The notes under the pieces are model-generated. The model saw only the letters and a program-made list of their open reading frames with translations. It was not told the origin of the DNA and did not search any database. From Rhizobium sp. BK650 (lineage in GTDB: Bacteria > Pseudomonadota > Alphaproteobacteria > Rhizobiales > Rhizobiaceae): a DNA stretch of 64,000 bases. The stretch spans positions 434,001 through 498,000 of the forward strand of contig NZ_JACIBK010000003.1 of NCBI RefSeq assembly GCF_014195325.1, read 5' to 3'. The number at the start of each line of letters is the position of its first letter. The stretch's first letter is position 1. Positions 1-9,698 of this stretch are shown here, piece after piece. The position numbers and the translations under genes are program-made.

Positions 1-654
1 AATGGACTGGCGCAGGCGGCGCAGATGCTCGGCCTGGCTTTCGGCCAGTTCCACCTTCAGCGCTTCGCTGGCGCCGTTGCGGACAGCGGCAAGCAGCATG
101 GCGGCAGAGAGCCCGGTGATGCCCTTGTTGATGCCGGCATAACACATCTTCAAGGCCGAGGCGGCACCGATCGGACCTTTTACCCGGCGGATCTTCAGGC
201 CGAAACGGGCGAGCAGGTCGGGCTCGCCGGCGAGGTCTCCGCTGAGACAGATGACCGGGCCGGCCTTGCCCGATACCGGCGGACCGCCGATGATCGACCC
301 GTCGATGACCTTGACGCCTGCGGGAGCGAGCTTTGCCGCAAGCGCTTCCATCGTCTTGGGGCTGATGGCATTGAGGTCGACGAAAGGCGGTTTCTTCGCG
401 GATTGCCGCAGCACCGGAGCCACGAGATCCGCCACCTTTTGTGCTTCGGCCGGGGGGACGATCGAGAGGATGATGTCGGCCTCGGCAAAGGCCGAAAGCG
501 GTGCAGCCAGGAGGCCAGCAGCGCGGGCGCGCCCGATTGTCGCTTCACTGCGCCCCTCCAGAAGGGTGATGATGCTCGCGCCCGACTCGGCGAGGCGACG
601 GCCGACGGCGCTGCCCGTGGCGCCGGCGCCGAACAATGCAATGGTGGTGGACAT
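1..654 (-). CDS. NAD(P)-dependent oxidoreductase, 6PGDH-like (partial, C-terminus outside window)
   Basis: The gene starts at an ATG at 654 and is still open at base 1, giving about 218 residues. The N-terminus MSTTIALFGAGATGSAVGRR carries the GxGxxG dinucleotide-binding turn of the 6-phosphogluconate/3-hydroxyisobutyrate dehydrogenase superfamily. Further in come SIVPPAEA, the loop after the NAD-binding domain, and a GSIIGGPPVSGKAGP segment resembling the substrate loop. A lysine in ALKMCYAGINKG matches the catalytic lysine position. The family includes DUF1932-type dehydrogenases, so the substrate cannot be named. It is transcribed away from the AraC gene at 743, which is on the same strand upstream of it. 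Confidence 0.8.
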   Translation of the reverse strand, partial: MSTTIALFGAGATGSAVGRRLAESGASIITLLEGRSEATIGRARAAGLLAAPLSAFAEADIILSIVPPAEAQKVADLVAPVLRQSAKKPPFVDLNAISPKTMEALAAKLAPAGVKVIDGSIIGGPPVSGKAGPVICLSGDLAGEPDLLARFGLKIRRVKGPIGAASALKMCYAGINKGITGLSAAMLLAAVRNGASEALKVELAESQAEHLRRLRQSI

Positions 655-742
655 TGGCGAATGACACCTCTTTGCCGGGATGAACCGAGATTAGGGCGGG
701 ACGGCCGATGCCGCAAGGCGGGTGCGGCCTTCGGTCCGCCGG

Positions 743-1759
743 CTAGAGGCTCTCGAGTTCCTCGGCCTCTTTATCGGTCCGGTTCAAGGCGGACTGTGGA
801 AGCGCAGCCCGCGCGGCATCGCGACAGGCCCTCGGGGAGCTACCCGTCATGCGCTTGAAGGCATTGCTGAAGGCACTCTCGGACGTATAGCCGAGCGAGC
901 GGGCGATAACGGCGACAGGAGTGGTTTCCTCCCTGAGCGCCCGTTGGGCAAGGTGCATGCGCCATTCGGCGAGATAGGTCAAAGGGGCCGCACCCGAGAT
1001 CGTGCGGAAATGAAAAGCGAAGGTCGTGCGCGACATGGCGCAGGCGCTGGCAAGCTCATCCAGATGCCAGGAACGGGCGGGATCGCCATGCATGAGGCGC
1101 AGTGCGGGTGCTAGGCGCGGGTCCGACAACGCTCGCAGCCAGCCGGGAGGCATGAGCGCAGCCGTTTTCAGATGGGCGCGCAGGATCTGGATGAAGAGAA
1201 GCTGGGCAAGTTGCGCGCAGGCAAGACGAGTACCGGGTTCTGCCGAGGCTCGTTCGTTGACGAGCTGGTCGAGAATCCATCTGATAGTCGAAGCCTGCCG
1301 CGATGCTGCGCTGATGTGGATCCAAGGCGGCAGAACATCGGCTAGCAAGCGGCCGCTGACGGGATCGAGGAGCACATGGCCACCGATATGGGCGAAGTCC
1401 TCGCCATCACCAAGCTGCGCGGTCGAGCGTCCGGCACCGGAAAACAGGCTCATCGCCTCTACGGCAGGAACACCCGGCGCACTCGACAGCACGAAGGAAC
1501 GCCGTGCCGAAAGAAGGCCGACATCGCCGGCTTCGAACAGCATCGGCTCCGGCTCGCCATCGATATCGACCCAGCAGCTGCCTTTCACCACGGCAAAGAA
1601 CTTGATCGTCTTCGGCACCGGAAAACGGATCGCCCAGGGACCTCCAGCCGTGAACCCACCGGTGACAAGCGTTTCGGCATTGGTGAATTTCAGGATATCG
1701 GAAAAGGGATCGGGTGCCATTCCCGCACTATCGCGCAAGTATTCCGCACGTTCAAGCAT
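743..1759 (-). CDS. AraC-family transcriptional regulator with N-terminal cupin domain
   Basis: This 338-residue protein has an N-terminal cupin-like ligand domain (about residues 20-190, with GSCWVDIDGEPEPMLFEAGD as the beta-barrel core). It ends in a double helix-turn-helix AraC/XylS domain (about 220-315: SWHLDELASACAMSRTTFAF and VAVIARSLGYTSESAFSNAF). These are standard positions for DNA-binding one-component regulators that sense a small molecule. It is divergent from the aldo/keto reductase at 1833, with 73 bases between the start codons, and AraC proteins with this cupin commonly control an adjacent reductase. That makes the reductase the likely target by inference. The ligand is unknown. 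Confidence 0.88.
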   Translation of the reverse strand: MLERAEYLRDSAGMAPDPFSDILKFTNAETLVTGGFTAGGPWAIRFPVPKTIKFFAVVKGSCWVDIDGEPEPMLFEAGDVGLLSARRSFVLSSAPGVPAVEAMSLFSGAGRSTAQLGDGEDFAHIGGHVLLDPVSGRLLADVLPPWIHISAASRQASTIRWILDQLVNERASAEPGTRLACAQLAQLLFIQILRAHLKTAALMPPGWLRALSDPRLAPALRLMHGDPARSWHLDELASACAMSRTTFAFHFRTISGAAPLTYLAEWRMHLAQRALREETTPVAVIARSLGYTSESAFSNAFKRMTGSSPRACRDAARAALPQSALNRTDKEAEELESL

Positions 1760-1832
1760 TCATAATCCGAAAGGATGGTTCTAACTTTGATCCATGCCGC
1801 CGAACCGGCGGTTTTCGACAGAGAGAATCTTC

Positions 1833-2822
<990 letters not shown>

Positions 2823-2874
2823 AGCGCCGACGAAAGGGACAAAGCATTTCCGTCATTCGATAAAGACGGGGATG

Positions 2875-3573
2875 TTAGTCCCGCATCCTGAGCTCATCCG
2901 TCTGCATCTGCAGCGAACCCAGCGTTTCCAGAAAACTCATGCCGAGCAGGCTCTGGTCGAGCCTGCCGTCTTCGGCGACGGATGCAGCCACATTGGTGCG
3001 GACGATCGGGCCGATCGCGACCTGATCGAGCGTGATGGGTGCGGCGCGGGCGCGGCCGTTGGCGGTCATTACGGTCATGGAATAGGTAAGCTGGTTCAGA
3101 TCGATGCCGATGCGCAGCGCATCCTCATGCGAGAGCGCCACCATGCTGGCGCCGGTATCGACGAGCATCGGCACTGATCGGCCATTGATCGAGACTTCGG
3201 CCTGGAAATGGCCATTCAGCATTTTGTGGACGATGACTTCCTGACCGCCTTCGCTCGTCGTGACGACGACGGCGCGGCCGGGCATGAGGCCAGCGAGCAG
3301 CCGATTACCGACAGCAGCCGCGTCCTGGCGATAAAGATAGACGGTGGCAAGAGCCAGAATGATGACCAGCCAGATCATCAACTGGCGCAGGGTTTGGCCG
3401 ATGTTGCGGCGGCTGCCCCAGATACCGGCCGCCAGCATCAGGGAGATCGGCAGCAGATAGACGAAGCGGCCGAAATCGTCGCTCTGGAGGCCCATGATAC
3501 GGCTCTGGTCGCCATTGAATAGGAGGACGGCAAGGCCGATGCCGATGACGGCGAGCAGGAGGATGAGGCGCAT
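2875..3573 (-). CDS. Membrane-anchored retroviral-type aspartic protease (TIGR02281/clan AA)
   Basis: The protein has 232 residues. About three hydrophobic segments occupy roughly residues 1-20, 32-52 and 63-83. A soluble domain follows with the single-copy aspartic protease motif in MLVDTGASMVALS, where DTGA holds the catalytic Asp, and a later hydrophobic-Gly region near LLGMSFLETLG. One DTG per chain means the active enzyme would be a homodimer, as in retroviral proteases. The start codon overlaps the stop codon of the DUF1289 gene by one base, so the two are translationally coupled. The physiological substrate of this alphaproteobacterial family is not established. Confidence 0.85.
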   Translation of the reverse strand: MRLILLLAVIGIGLAVLLFNGDQSRIMGLQSDDFGRFVYLLPISLMLAAGIWGSRRNIGQTLRQLMIWLVIILALATVYLYRQDAAAVGNRLLAGLMPGRAVVVTTSEGGQEVIVHKMLNGHFQAEVSINGRSVPMLVDTGASMVALSHEDALRIGIDLNQLTYSMTVMTANGRARAAPITLDQVAIGPIVRTNVAASVAEDGRLDQSLLGMSFLETLGSLQMQTDELRMRD

Positions 3574-3770
3574 CAGCCTGCGGCCTCTAGCGTTTCGGCC
3601 GAGTCCGGGAAAAGGGCGGCGAGGCGGGCGGGCAGGCTTTCCATGATGATTTCGCGTTCCTCATCGGAAAAGCGCATCCAGCCGGCAATTTCGTCTGTTG
3701 TGCGGCCGCATCCGGTGCAAAGACCAGTGAAAGGATCCAAAGAGCAGACGCGGATGCAGGGTGTTCGCAT
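3573..3770 (-). CDS. DUF1289 small cysteine-rich protein
   Basis: This 65-residue protein has four clustered cysteines near the N-terminus (CIRVC followed by LCTGCGRT), then IAGWMRFSDEEREIIMESLP. That is the DUF1289 pattern and probably a metal- or Fe-S-binding fold. It lies 18 bases after cobS on the same strand and its stop overlaps the protease start, so it is the middle gene of an apparent cobS-DUF1289-protease operon. The function is unknown; no link to cobalamin can be proved from position alone. Confidence 0.82.
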   Translation of the reverse strand: MRTPCIRVCSLDPFTGLCTGCGRTTDEIAGWMRFSDEEREIIMESLPARLAALFPDSAETLEAAG

Positions 3771-3788
3771 GGGCGATATATCGGGATT

Positions 3789-4580
3789 TCAGACAGCCAT
3801 GGCAAGGGCGCAGAAGGCCGCAACCTCGCAAATCTGCTGGGTGGCGCCGAGCGTGTCGCCCGTGTGGCCGCCGAGCCTGCGGCGAATGAACCAGGTGAAG
3901 GCGAGCGTGGCGATGCCTGCGCCAAGAAGGATTGAGACAAGCGGCTGAAGTCCGAGGACCGGCCAGACGAGGATTGCCGTCGCAAAACCGGCCGATACCA
4001 GGGCGATCTGCGTCGCCGCCTCGGTGGGGCTTCCGGCCGAGGCCGCGAGCCCATCCGGCTTTGCGGCGGGAAGGCGCTGCCAGTGCCAGGCGATCGCCCC
4101 GCGGCTGAGTGCGGCGACGGCGGGAATGGCAAGTGCGGCGGCAAAAGGCGGTGCTTCTCGGGCAATCGCGGCAAGGGCCGAAGCCCTGAGCGCAAAGGAA
4201 AGGAAGAGGGCAATTGCGCCATAACTGCCGATGCGGCTGTCCTTCATGATGACAAGGCTCTGCTCGCGCGATTTCCCGCCGCCGATTCCATCCGCCGTGT
4301 CGGCAAGCCCGTCTTCATGCAGCGCACCGGTCAGGACCGTCTGCACGGCGAGCGCCACGAGCGCCGTCATCAGACGGTCGGCATGAAACACCAGCATGAC
4401 GAGGTAGACGAGAGCGGGCAGGGCGCCGATAGCGATCCCGGCGAGCGGGAAGACGCGGACCATCCGGCCCAGCTTGCCCTCATAGCCGGCAAACAGCCAT
4501 GACGGCATGGGGATGCGGCTGAGGAAAGCCACGGAGCGCGCGGTATCGACCACGATGGCTTTTATCATTCCTAAGATCAT
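3789..4580 (-). CDS. cobS: Adenosylcobinamide-GDP ribazoletransferase (cobalamin synthase)
   Basis: This 263-residue integral membrane enzyme joins alpha-ribazole (phosphate) to adenosylcobinamide-GDP, the last assembly step of cobalamin. Family landmarks are [10 protein letters not shown] near the N-terminus, the acidic [19 protein letters not shown] motif around residues 90-110, [11 protein letters not shown], and [16 protein letters not shown] near the C-terminus. Several hydrophobic helices fit an inner-membrane location. It is called cobV in rhizobial/Pseudomonas nomenclature. It is divergent from cobT, which supplies the alpha-ribazole phosphate. A second ATG at 4568 is possible, and neither start has a clearly better ribosome site. 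Confidence 0.95.
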   Translation of the reverse strand: MILGMIKAIVVDTARSVAFLSRIPMPSWLFAGYEGKLGRMVRVFPLAGIAIGALPALVYLVMLVFHADRLMTALVALAVQTVLTGALHEDGLADTADGIGGGKSREQSLVIMKDSRIGSYGAIALFLSFALRASALAAIAREAPPFAAALAIPAVAALSRGAIAWHWQRLPAAKPDGLAASAGSPTEAATQIALVSAGFATAILVWPVLGLQPLVSILLGAGIATLAFTWFIRRRLGGHTGDTLGATQQICEVAAFCALAMAV

Positions 4581-4742
4581 TCTCTGCGGTCCCCCGTCTC
4601 TCCCAGCGTTCTTGTCTCCCTGCGGCTTTTGGCGTTGTTTGCTTTTTCAGATTGTTCGCTTAGGCCGCTCGCTTTAAGAGAGTCGCCACGCAAAGAACCC
4701 GATTTGCCGGGATAAGACAAGAATACAAGGAAAGCCATCCAG

Positions 4743-5759
4743 ATGAGCGTTTCAGGCCTGCCGTTCGACGATTTTCGCGCCCTTCTTCGTGATCTGCCGG
4801 GACCGGATGCCCGCGCGCTGGTCGCTGCGCGTGAACGCGACGCGCAACTGACGAAACCGCCGGGCGCGCTTGGCCGCCTTGAGGAAATCGCTTTCTGGCT
4901 CGCCGCCTGGACGGGCCGGACACCGGCCGTCAACCGGCCACTGGTAGCGATCTTCGCCGGCAATCATGGCGTCGTCCGGCAGGGCATCACGCCCTTTCCG
5001 CCCGAGGTGACGCAGCAGATGGTGGAGAATTTTGCGGCCGGCGGGGCGGCGATCAACCAGATCTGCGTTGCCTACGACCTCGGCCTGAAAGTCTTCGATC
5101 TAGCTCTCGATTATCCGACCGGCGACATTACCCAGGAAGCAGCGCTTACCGAACGGGATTGCGCCGCAACCATGGCCTTCGGCATGGAAGCGATTGCCGG
5201 CGGCACGGACCTGCTCTGCATCGGCGAAATGGGCATCGGCAACACGACGATTGCGGCTGCGATCAACTATGCGCTTTACGGCGGCACGGCGCGCGACTGG
5301 GTCGGCCCCGGCACAGGCTCGGAAGGCGAGATGCTGGAGCGCAAGATCGATGCCGTCGAGCGAGCCGTCGAGCTGCACAGCGATCACCTTGGCGATCCCC
5401 TCGAGATCATGCGCCGCCTCGGCGGGCGCGAGATTGCTGCGATGGCGGGCGCCATCCTTGCGGCGCGCATGGAACGCATTCCGGTATTGATCGACGGGTA
5501 TACGGCAACGGCCGCCGGCGCGATCCTCAGAGCGGCCAACCCTTCGGCGCTCGACCATTGCCTGATCGGTCACGTTTCTGCCGAACCCGGCCATTTGCGG
5601 GCCATCGAAATGCTCGGCAAGACGCCGCTCCTGGCGCTCGGCATGCGGCTGGGCGAAGGCACGGGTGCGGCGCTGGCCGCCGGCATCGTCAAGGCGGCTG
5701 CCGCCTGTCATTCCGGTATGGCGACTTTCAGCCAGGCCGGTGTTTCCGGCAAACACTAA
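4743..5759 (+). CDS. cobT: Nicotinate-nucleotide--dimethylbenzimidazole phosphoribosyltransferase
   Basis: This 338-residue enzyme makes alpha-ribazole 5'-phosphate from nicotinate mononucleotide and dimethylbenzimidazole for the lower ligand of cobalamin. Conserved segments are KPPGALGRLEEIA, IFAGNHGVVRQGITPFP, CIGEMGIGNTTIAAA, and VLIDGYTATAAGAI. The C-terminal MRLGEGTGAALA contains the catalytic glutamate position. Length is typical. An AAGGAAAG run lies about 11 bases upstream of the start. It is divergent from cobS across 162 bases, and no cobalamin riboswitch is visible there. Confidence 0.96.
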   Translation: MSVSGLPFDDFRALLRDLPGPDARALVAARERDAQLTKPPGALGRLEEIAFWLAAWTGRTPAVNRPLVAIFAGNHGVVRQGITPFPPEVTQQMVENFAAGGAAINQICVAYDLGLKVFDLALDYPTGDITQEAALTERDCAATMAFGMEAIAGGTDLLCIGEMGIGNTTIAAAINYALYGGTARDWVGPGTGSEGEMLERKIDAVERAVELHSDHLGDPLEIMRRLGGREIAAMAGAILAARMERIPVLIDGYTATAAGAILRAANPSALDHCLIGHVSAEPGHLRAIEMLGKTPLLALGMRLGEGTGAALAAGIVKAAAACHSGMATFSQAGVSGKH

Positions 5760-5805
5760 GGCTCGAACGTCGGTTTTGCGCCTACGGAGGCAAAATCTGC
5801 CGGCG

Positions 5806-5930
5806 CGGATCGATGAGAAGCTTGCAATCGACGACGTCTGGCAGCTTTCGGAAGGAAGGCTTGTGGAGCATTGGGAAGTTCGCCAACCCGTGCAACAGAG
5901 CGAATTGCATGGCAACGGCATGTCATCACC
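5806..5930 (+). pseudogene. Remnant of a SnoaL-like / NTF2-fold protein
   Basis: In the 337-base gap between cobT and dgkA, one plus-strand frame reads RIDEKLAIDDVWQLSEG then RLVEHWEVRQPVQQ and LHGNGM. This matches the C-terminal strands of SnoaL-like polyketide-cyclase/NTF2-fold proteins (pattern A-I-D-x-W/F-R-x-x-x-G-K-I-V-E-H-W-D-V-x-Q-P). No start codon, upstream half of the fold or conserved N-terminus is present in the same frame. I therefore read it as the 3' stub of a deleted gene. Confidence 0.55.
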
Positions 5931-6096
5931 ATCCGAGCCGGTCGCGGCCCGTACCGCAATACGTTGCGGTCCTGATATCCGAAACGAAGCCTGGTCATCC
6001 CATTGCTTGCGTAGTGGCTGAGGAAACGGTATTTGCCTAATCGCTTATGAATCAACGCAAGCTCGAAGACGGGTGTAGAGGAGGCGAGGGCCATAA

Positions 6097-6486
6097 ATGC
6101 AACCGGGGGCAAAGCCTGCCGTGACCAAGGAGACGGGATTTCGGCATTTCCTGGCCGCGGCCGGCTATTCTTGGGCCGGCTTCTTGCGGGTCTTCAGGGA
6201 GGCAGCTTTCCGGCAGGAGCTCGGCTTCTTCGCGGTGTCGTTGATCGTGCTTTTCCTTATCGGCGCCGATGCCGCGGAATTCGTCATCGCGATGATGCTT
6301 TTTCTTGGGCTGTTTTCCATCGAGGCGATGAATACGGCTGTCGAGGAAGTGATCGACCGGATTTCACCGGAGATTTCCATCGTCGGCAAACACGCCAAGG
6401 ATCTCGGCTCCTTCGCAGTGAGCTGCATGATCGCCGCCTGCTGCCTTTATCTGGGCTTCGTCATCTGCAGGCATTTGTTCTTCTGA
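6097..6486 (+). CDS. dgkA: Diacylglycerol kinase (prokaryotic DgkA type)
   Basis: This 129-residue inner-membrane enzyme phosphorylates diacylglycerol to phosphatidate, recycling lipid from membrane-derived glucan synthesis. It has the family core: an amphipathic N-terminus (GYSWAGFLRVFREAAFRQE), about three transmembrane helices, and the catalytic region IEAMNTAVEEVIDRISPE followed by HAKDLGSFAV. Length is normal. A GA-rich stretch (6078-6090) precedes the ATG. It follows the SnoaL remnant and appears to be a single-gene unit, with a weak hairpin plus T-run after it at 6506-6537. Confidence 0.93.
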   Translation: MQPGAKPAVTKETGFRHFLAAAGYSWAGFLRVFREAAFRQELGFFAVSLIVLFLIGADAAEFVIAMMLFLGLFSIEAMNTAVEEVIDRISPEISIVGKHAKDLGSFAVSCMIAACCLYLGFVICRHLFF

Positions 6487-6505
6487 AAGTATTAGATCGC
6501 AAAAG

Positions 6506-6537
6506 ATGCTGCTCAGCTGCTTCGGGCCAGCATTTTT
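6506..6537 (+). terminator. Possible dgkA terminator
   Basis: Arms ATGCTG (6506-6511) and CAGCAT (6528-6533) run into five T residues, 20 bases after the dgkA stop. The stem is only 6 bp and the loop 16 bases, so this is a weak call. Confidence 0.4.
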
Positions 6538-6594
6538 GATTATCCAGGTCATGTCGTCCGCTTTCGACAAGGCAGATACCGCGCTGGGAGATAT

Positions 6595-7533
6595 CTACCG
6601 AGCGGCCTCCAGGTGGCGGTCGTCAAGCAAAATGCTCGCCCATGCCTGCGATGCTTTGTCCGCTCCTGACCCGCCGATATGGCAGTCGTCATAACGGTCA
6701 TCTTCGGTAAGTAGCGCGTCGGTATTGACACCCTCGTGGATACCATTGCCTCTCTTGGACAAAGCCTGTTGCGCATGGACAATTGCGTTTTCCGGTACGT
6801 GGACCTTAAACCCACCGTTGCTCGGCTCCAGGCATTTCGAGGCGATAGCAACATAAACAGGCGCACCTACGTCCTGTCCCCGCAGCGTGTCCACCATTGA
6901 AAGAAATTTATCCTCATAGTCGGGCGCGCTTGTGCCCTTGACCAAATCGGCTTCCCCTTGCACCCAGATGACATTCGTGGGGTGATATCCCACTTGTTTT
7001 AGTCGTTTTAGGGTATCGACCAGCTCGCCGTTGAGGTCACCGCCTTTTGCCCATCGCGCGACCTCGGATCCAGAATAGGCCAGCGGCGCAATGACGACTT
7101 TGTCGTATCGACCAGACGCAATCAAAGAGTTGCCGAGCGATGTCCAGTATTCTCCTTTTGTATCGGTGGCTCCAAGTAACGGTGACGCCGCAATAAAGCA
7201 GCGACTGTCAAAGGCGTTGATAACTCTGTCACCGTAAGCCGATCTATGCCGTTGGCCGCCGTCATTTGCAGCGTTGGATTGTCCGAGGACCAGTAAAACT
7301 GCAGTGCGATCGGTCTGAATCGGACATGGTACGACAGTCTTTGTCTCATCAGCGATGAGCCGATGATTCTCGTCGAACCTGTAGCGACTTGGCGATAGGG
7401 GATCGGTTCCAACGACCTGTTGCTTCACCGCTGAGAGCTGCGGCCATGGAAAGATGTCGTGTCTCGCACTCATACCGCCAAGGAAGTATAAGACAAGCAG
7501 CGCCATTAAGCCCAAAACTACTCGTTTAACCAT
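6595..7533 (-). CDS. SGNH-type carbohydrate esterase, sialate O-acetylesterase-like, membrane-anchored
   Basis: This 312-residue protein has one N-terminal hydrophobic anchor (about residues 5-22), so it is probably an extracytoplasmic lipid-facing or periplasmic enzyme. Block I of the SASA/SGNH esterase family is VLLVLGQSNAAND, with the nucleophile Ser in GQSN. VIWVQGEADL is the oxyanion/Gln-Gly-Glu block. The C-terminal DDCHIGGSGADKASQ gives the Asp-x-x-His pair. The family removes acetyl groups from sugars; the substrate here is unknown. Codon usage is visibly more AT-rich than in cobT or dgkA, and the gene stands alone beside a gene-poor 520-base stretch, which suggests acquisition. Confidence 0.75.
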   Translation of the reverse strand: MVKRVVLGLMALLVLYFLGGMSARHDIFPWPQLSAVKQQVVGTDPLSPSRYRFDENHRLIADETKTVVPCPIQTDRTAVLLVLGQSNAANDGGQRHRSAYGDRVINAFDSRCFIAASPLLGATDTKGEYWTSLGNSLIASGRYDKVVIAPLAYSGSEVARWAKGGDLNGELVDTLKRLKQVGYHPTNVIWVQGEADLVKGTSAPDYEDKFLSMVDTLRGQDVGAPVYVAIASKCLEPSNGGFKVHVPENAIVHAQQALSKRGNGIHEGVNTDALLTEDDRYDDCHIGGSGADKASQAWASILLDDRHLEAAR

Positions 7534-8056
7534 AGTGCTACCCTTTTACTCAACGACAACAAAGATTGGTGGCTCAGGGGCGTACCGGTGACCGTGCTTT
7601 TCCTCGATTGAGATAGATTTGGCGCTCAAGTTGTCGTCATGGCGACCGCACAAACCGAAGCCTTCACGCGCTTCCGAATCAAAGCGCGCAATTCGCCGTT
7701 CCTCGCAAATGCTGAAGCCCACGATATTGTCGATCTGAATAGGTCTTCAAAAACAAATCCAGCCAATTCACGTCGGCGTGGGTCCGCGTGCAAATCACTT
7801 CCTAGACTATAGACGCGACTGACGATTACAATTACGTCGATAGTATTATTGGTCACCCTTATTGATGACGGGCGACGAATACATAAGACGGCGCGGACAG
7901 ATGTAATGGAGAGTCTCATCAGGTGGCAGTTGAAGACGATGTCGTGACGACGATGGCTTCTCGACTATGAGCCTGTATCTCAATTCGGTAGGCGCTCTGT
8001 GAGCGACGCCGCTTCGTCTTTCAAAGAAAACGCAGATGCTCTAAGGAAAGAAGGGA
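7534..8056. other. Gene-poor, relatively AT-rich intergenic stretch
   Basis: About 520 bases lie between the esterase and the histidine kinase genes. Short open frames exist on both strands (for example minus 7919-7626) but none has a ribosome site, recognisable motif or plausible composition. The sequence at 7800-7870 is distinctly AT-richer than the flanks. I see no tRNA, integrase or clear repeat. It may be decayed DNA that came with the esterase gene. Confidence 0.5.
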
Positions 8057-9598
8057 TCAGGCGAAGCTCTTGCGCTTCTTGATGACCGGCTGAGCTTCTT
8101 CCACGGCGGGGATGCTCTGCAGCACGCGTTTGGCCGGCAAGATGGCGATAACTTCGGTGCCTTCGCGCAGCCTGGATTTCAGGATGAACTGGCCGTCATG
8201 CTTGGCGAGAATCGCCTGGACGATGGGGAGGCCGAGGCCGGTGCCCTGTTCGGCGCTCTTGATGGCGATCGAGCCTTGCCCGAAGGCCGAGAGCACGATC
8301 GGGATTTCGTCTTCAGGAATGCCGGGGCCGTTGTCTCTAATCGAGATGTACTGGCCGCCTCCGGCCGTCCAGCCAACCTTGACGTTGATTTCTCCACCCT
8401 GAGGTGTGAATTTCACAGCATTGGAAAGAAGATTGAGCACAACCTGGCGCATGGATTTCTCGTCCGCCCAGATTGCCGGAAGCTGGCGCTCGACCTGGTC
8501 GTTTATGGTGATGTTCTTGGCGCGTGCGCGCAACTGCACCATACCGATGCAGTCCTCTGTTATATCGAGCAGAGAAACCGCTTCTTCACTCAACTCATAC
8601 TTGCCGGCTTCGATGCGCGAGAGGTCGAGGATCTCGTTGATAAGATCGAGCAGATGCTGGCCGGAACGATGGATATCGCCGGCATATTCCTTGTACATCG
8701 GGTTTGCGAGCGGCCCCATGACTTCGGCCGACATGACTTCGGAAAAGCCGAGAATGGCATTTAGCGGCGTGCGAAGCTCATGAGACATGGAAGCGAGAAA
8801 ACGCGATTTGGCGAGGTTTGCCTCCTCGGCACGGCGCCGCGCCTCGTCCGACATGGATTTTGCCACTTCCAGCTCAGCGATCAGATCGTCCTTTTCCGAC
8901 TGGAAAGAAAGGATTTTCAGGCTCGACTGGAAGAGTCGGTCGCTGATGTAATTGAAGAAAACGACTGTCGTGGTAAAAACCGCGGTCAGGCAAAGTTCGA
9001 GAATATCCCGCGACAGGCCGCTTTTTGCCGCAAGCGCCACGACGGCAGGCGCGAAGCCGACGAGCACGGCAGGCGTCAGCATGAAATTCGACATGGTCGT
9101 GACCGACAAAGCGATCAACAGGGTGGCGCCTTTATAGAGGGTGAAGTTCGAAGGTTCGCAGACTGAGCAGTCTTGCAGGGCAAAGACCGCCCAGCAGCAG
9201 CCGATCAGGAACTGGGCCGCCAGCAAGAGATTGCGCCAGCGGCGCACGCCATCAGCAGTAGTTTCCTGCTTCCTGGCGCGGCGTGCCAGAAGAATGTTGA
9301 CGGTATGACAGGTCAGGGTCAGCAACGCCCAGAAGAAGAGGCTCGCATCCTCAGTGAAATAAGTGCCGAGTGCCGCGACGATGATGATGAAGAGCGGCAT
9401 GATTGCTGCGCCTTGCAGCACTGCAGCGACATACATCTGCAGCACGTCGCGATCGAAAGCAGAACTGGAAGCCTGACCGGACTGCAGGCGTTCGCGCGTC
9501 TGCCGCACGGCCTTGGATACCGCCTTGTTGCGGTGGCCGCGCGATTTATCGACAATATTCTTGTCGGTTGAGGTGCTGACGCCGGTACTCATGTGCAC
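8057..9598 (-). CDS. Membrane sensor histidine kinase, PdhS/PleC-like
   Basis: The protein has 513 residues. The N-terminal half has about five or six hydrophobic segments (roughly residues 50-225), followed by a short coiled-coil linker. The HisKA domain has the phospho-acceptor His at about residue 273 in SMSHELRTPLNAILGFSEVM. The ATPase shows the N box NLLSNAVKFTPQGGE, the G1 box DNGPGIPEDE and the G2 box GTGLGLPIVQAILAKH. The extended FSEVM form after the His box is typical of the alphaproteobacterial PleC/DivJ/PdhS group that feeds DivK/CtrA-type cell-cycle control, but assignment to that pathway is inference. No response regulator is adjacent. A second start at 9592 is possible. Confidence 0.85.
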   Translation of the reverse strand: MHMSTGVSTSTDKNIVDKSRGHRNKAVSKAVRQTRERLQSGQASSSAFDRDVLQMYVAAVLQGAAIMPLFIIIVAALGTYFTEDASLFFWALLTLTCHTVNILLARRARKQETTADGVRRWRNLLLAAQFLIGCCWAVFALQDCSVCEPSNFTLYKGATLLIALSVTTMSNFMLTPAVLVGFAPAVVALAAKSGLSRDILELCLTAVFTTTVVFFNYISDRLFQSSLKILSFQSEKDDLIAELEVAKSMSDEARRRAEEANLAKSRFLASMSHELRTPLNAILGFSEVMSAEVMGPLANPMYKEYAGDIHRSGQHLLDLINEILDLSRIEAGKYELSEEAVSLLDITEDCIGMVQLRARAKNITINDQVERQLPAIWADEKSMRQVVLNLLSNAVKFTPQGGEINVKVGWTAGGGQYISIRDNGPGIPEDEIPIVLSAFGQGSIAIKSAEQGTGLGLPIVQAILAKHDGQFILKSRLREGTEVIAILPAKRVLQSIPAVEEAQPVIKKRKSFA

Positions 9599-9698
9599 GT
9601 TGAAACTTTGCCTGCAGATGAATAAGAGCTTAATCGGAAATTCTTAAGAAGATGTTTGCCATCTTTGCCAAGGGTTTGTTTTTCAAGGAGGCAAAAGC

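Noticed and set aside
4581..4742. Possible cobalamin riboswitch between cobS and cobT
   Set aside because: Read on both strands; no B12-box or conserved GCCACTG-type core is present, so only ordinary divergent promoters are likely.
5760..6096. A complete SnoaL-family gene between cobT and dgkA
   Set aside because: Only the C-terminal strands are in one frame and no start codon with an N-terminal half exists, so it is listed as a remnant.
7626..7919. 97-codon minus-strand open frame in the gap before the histidine kinase gene
   Set aside because: No ribosome site, no recognisable motif and composition unlike the surrounding genes; not supported.
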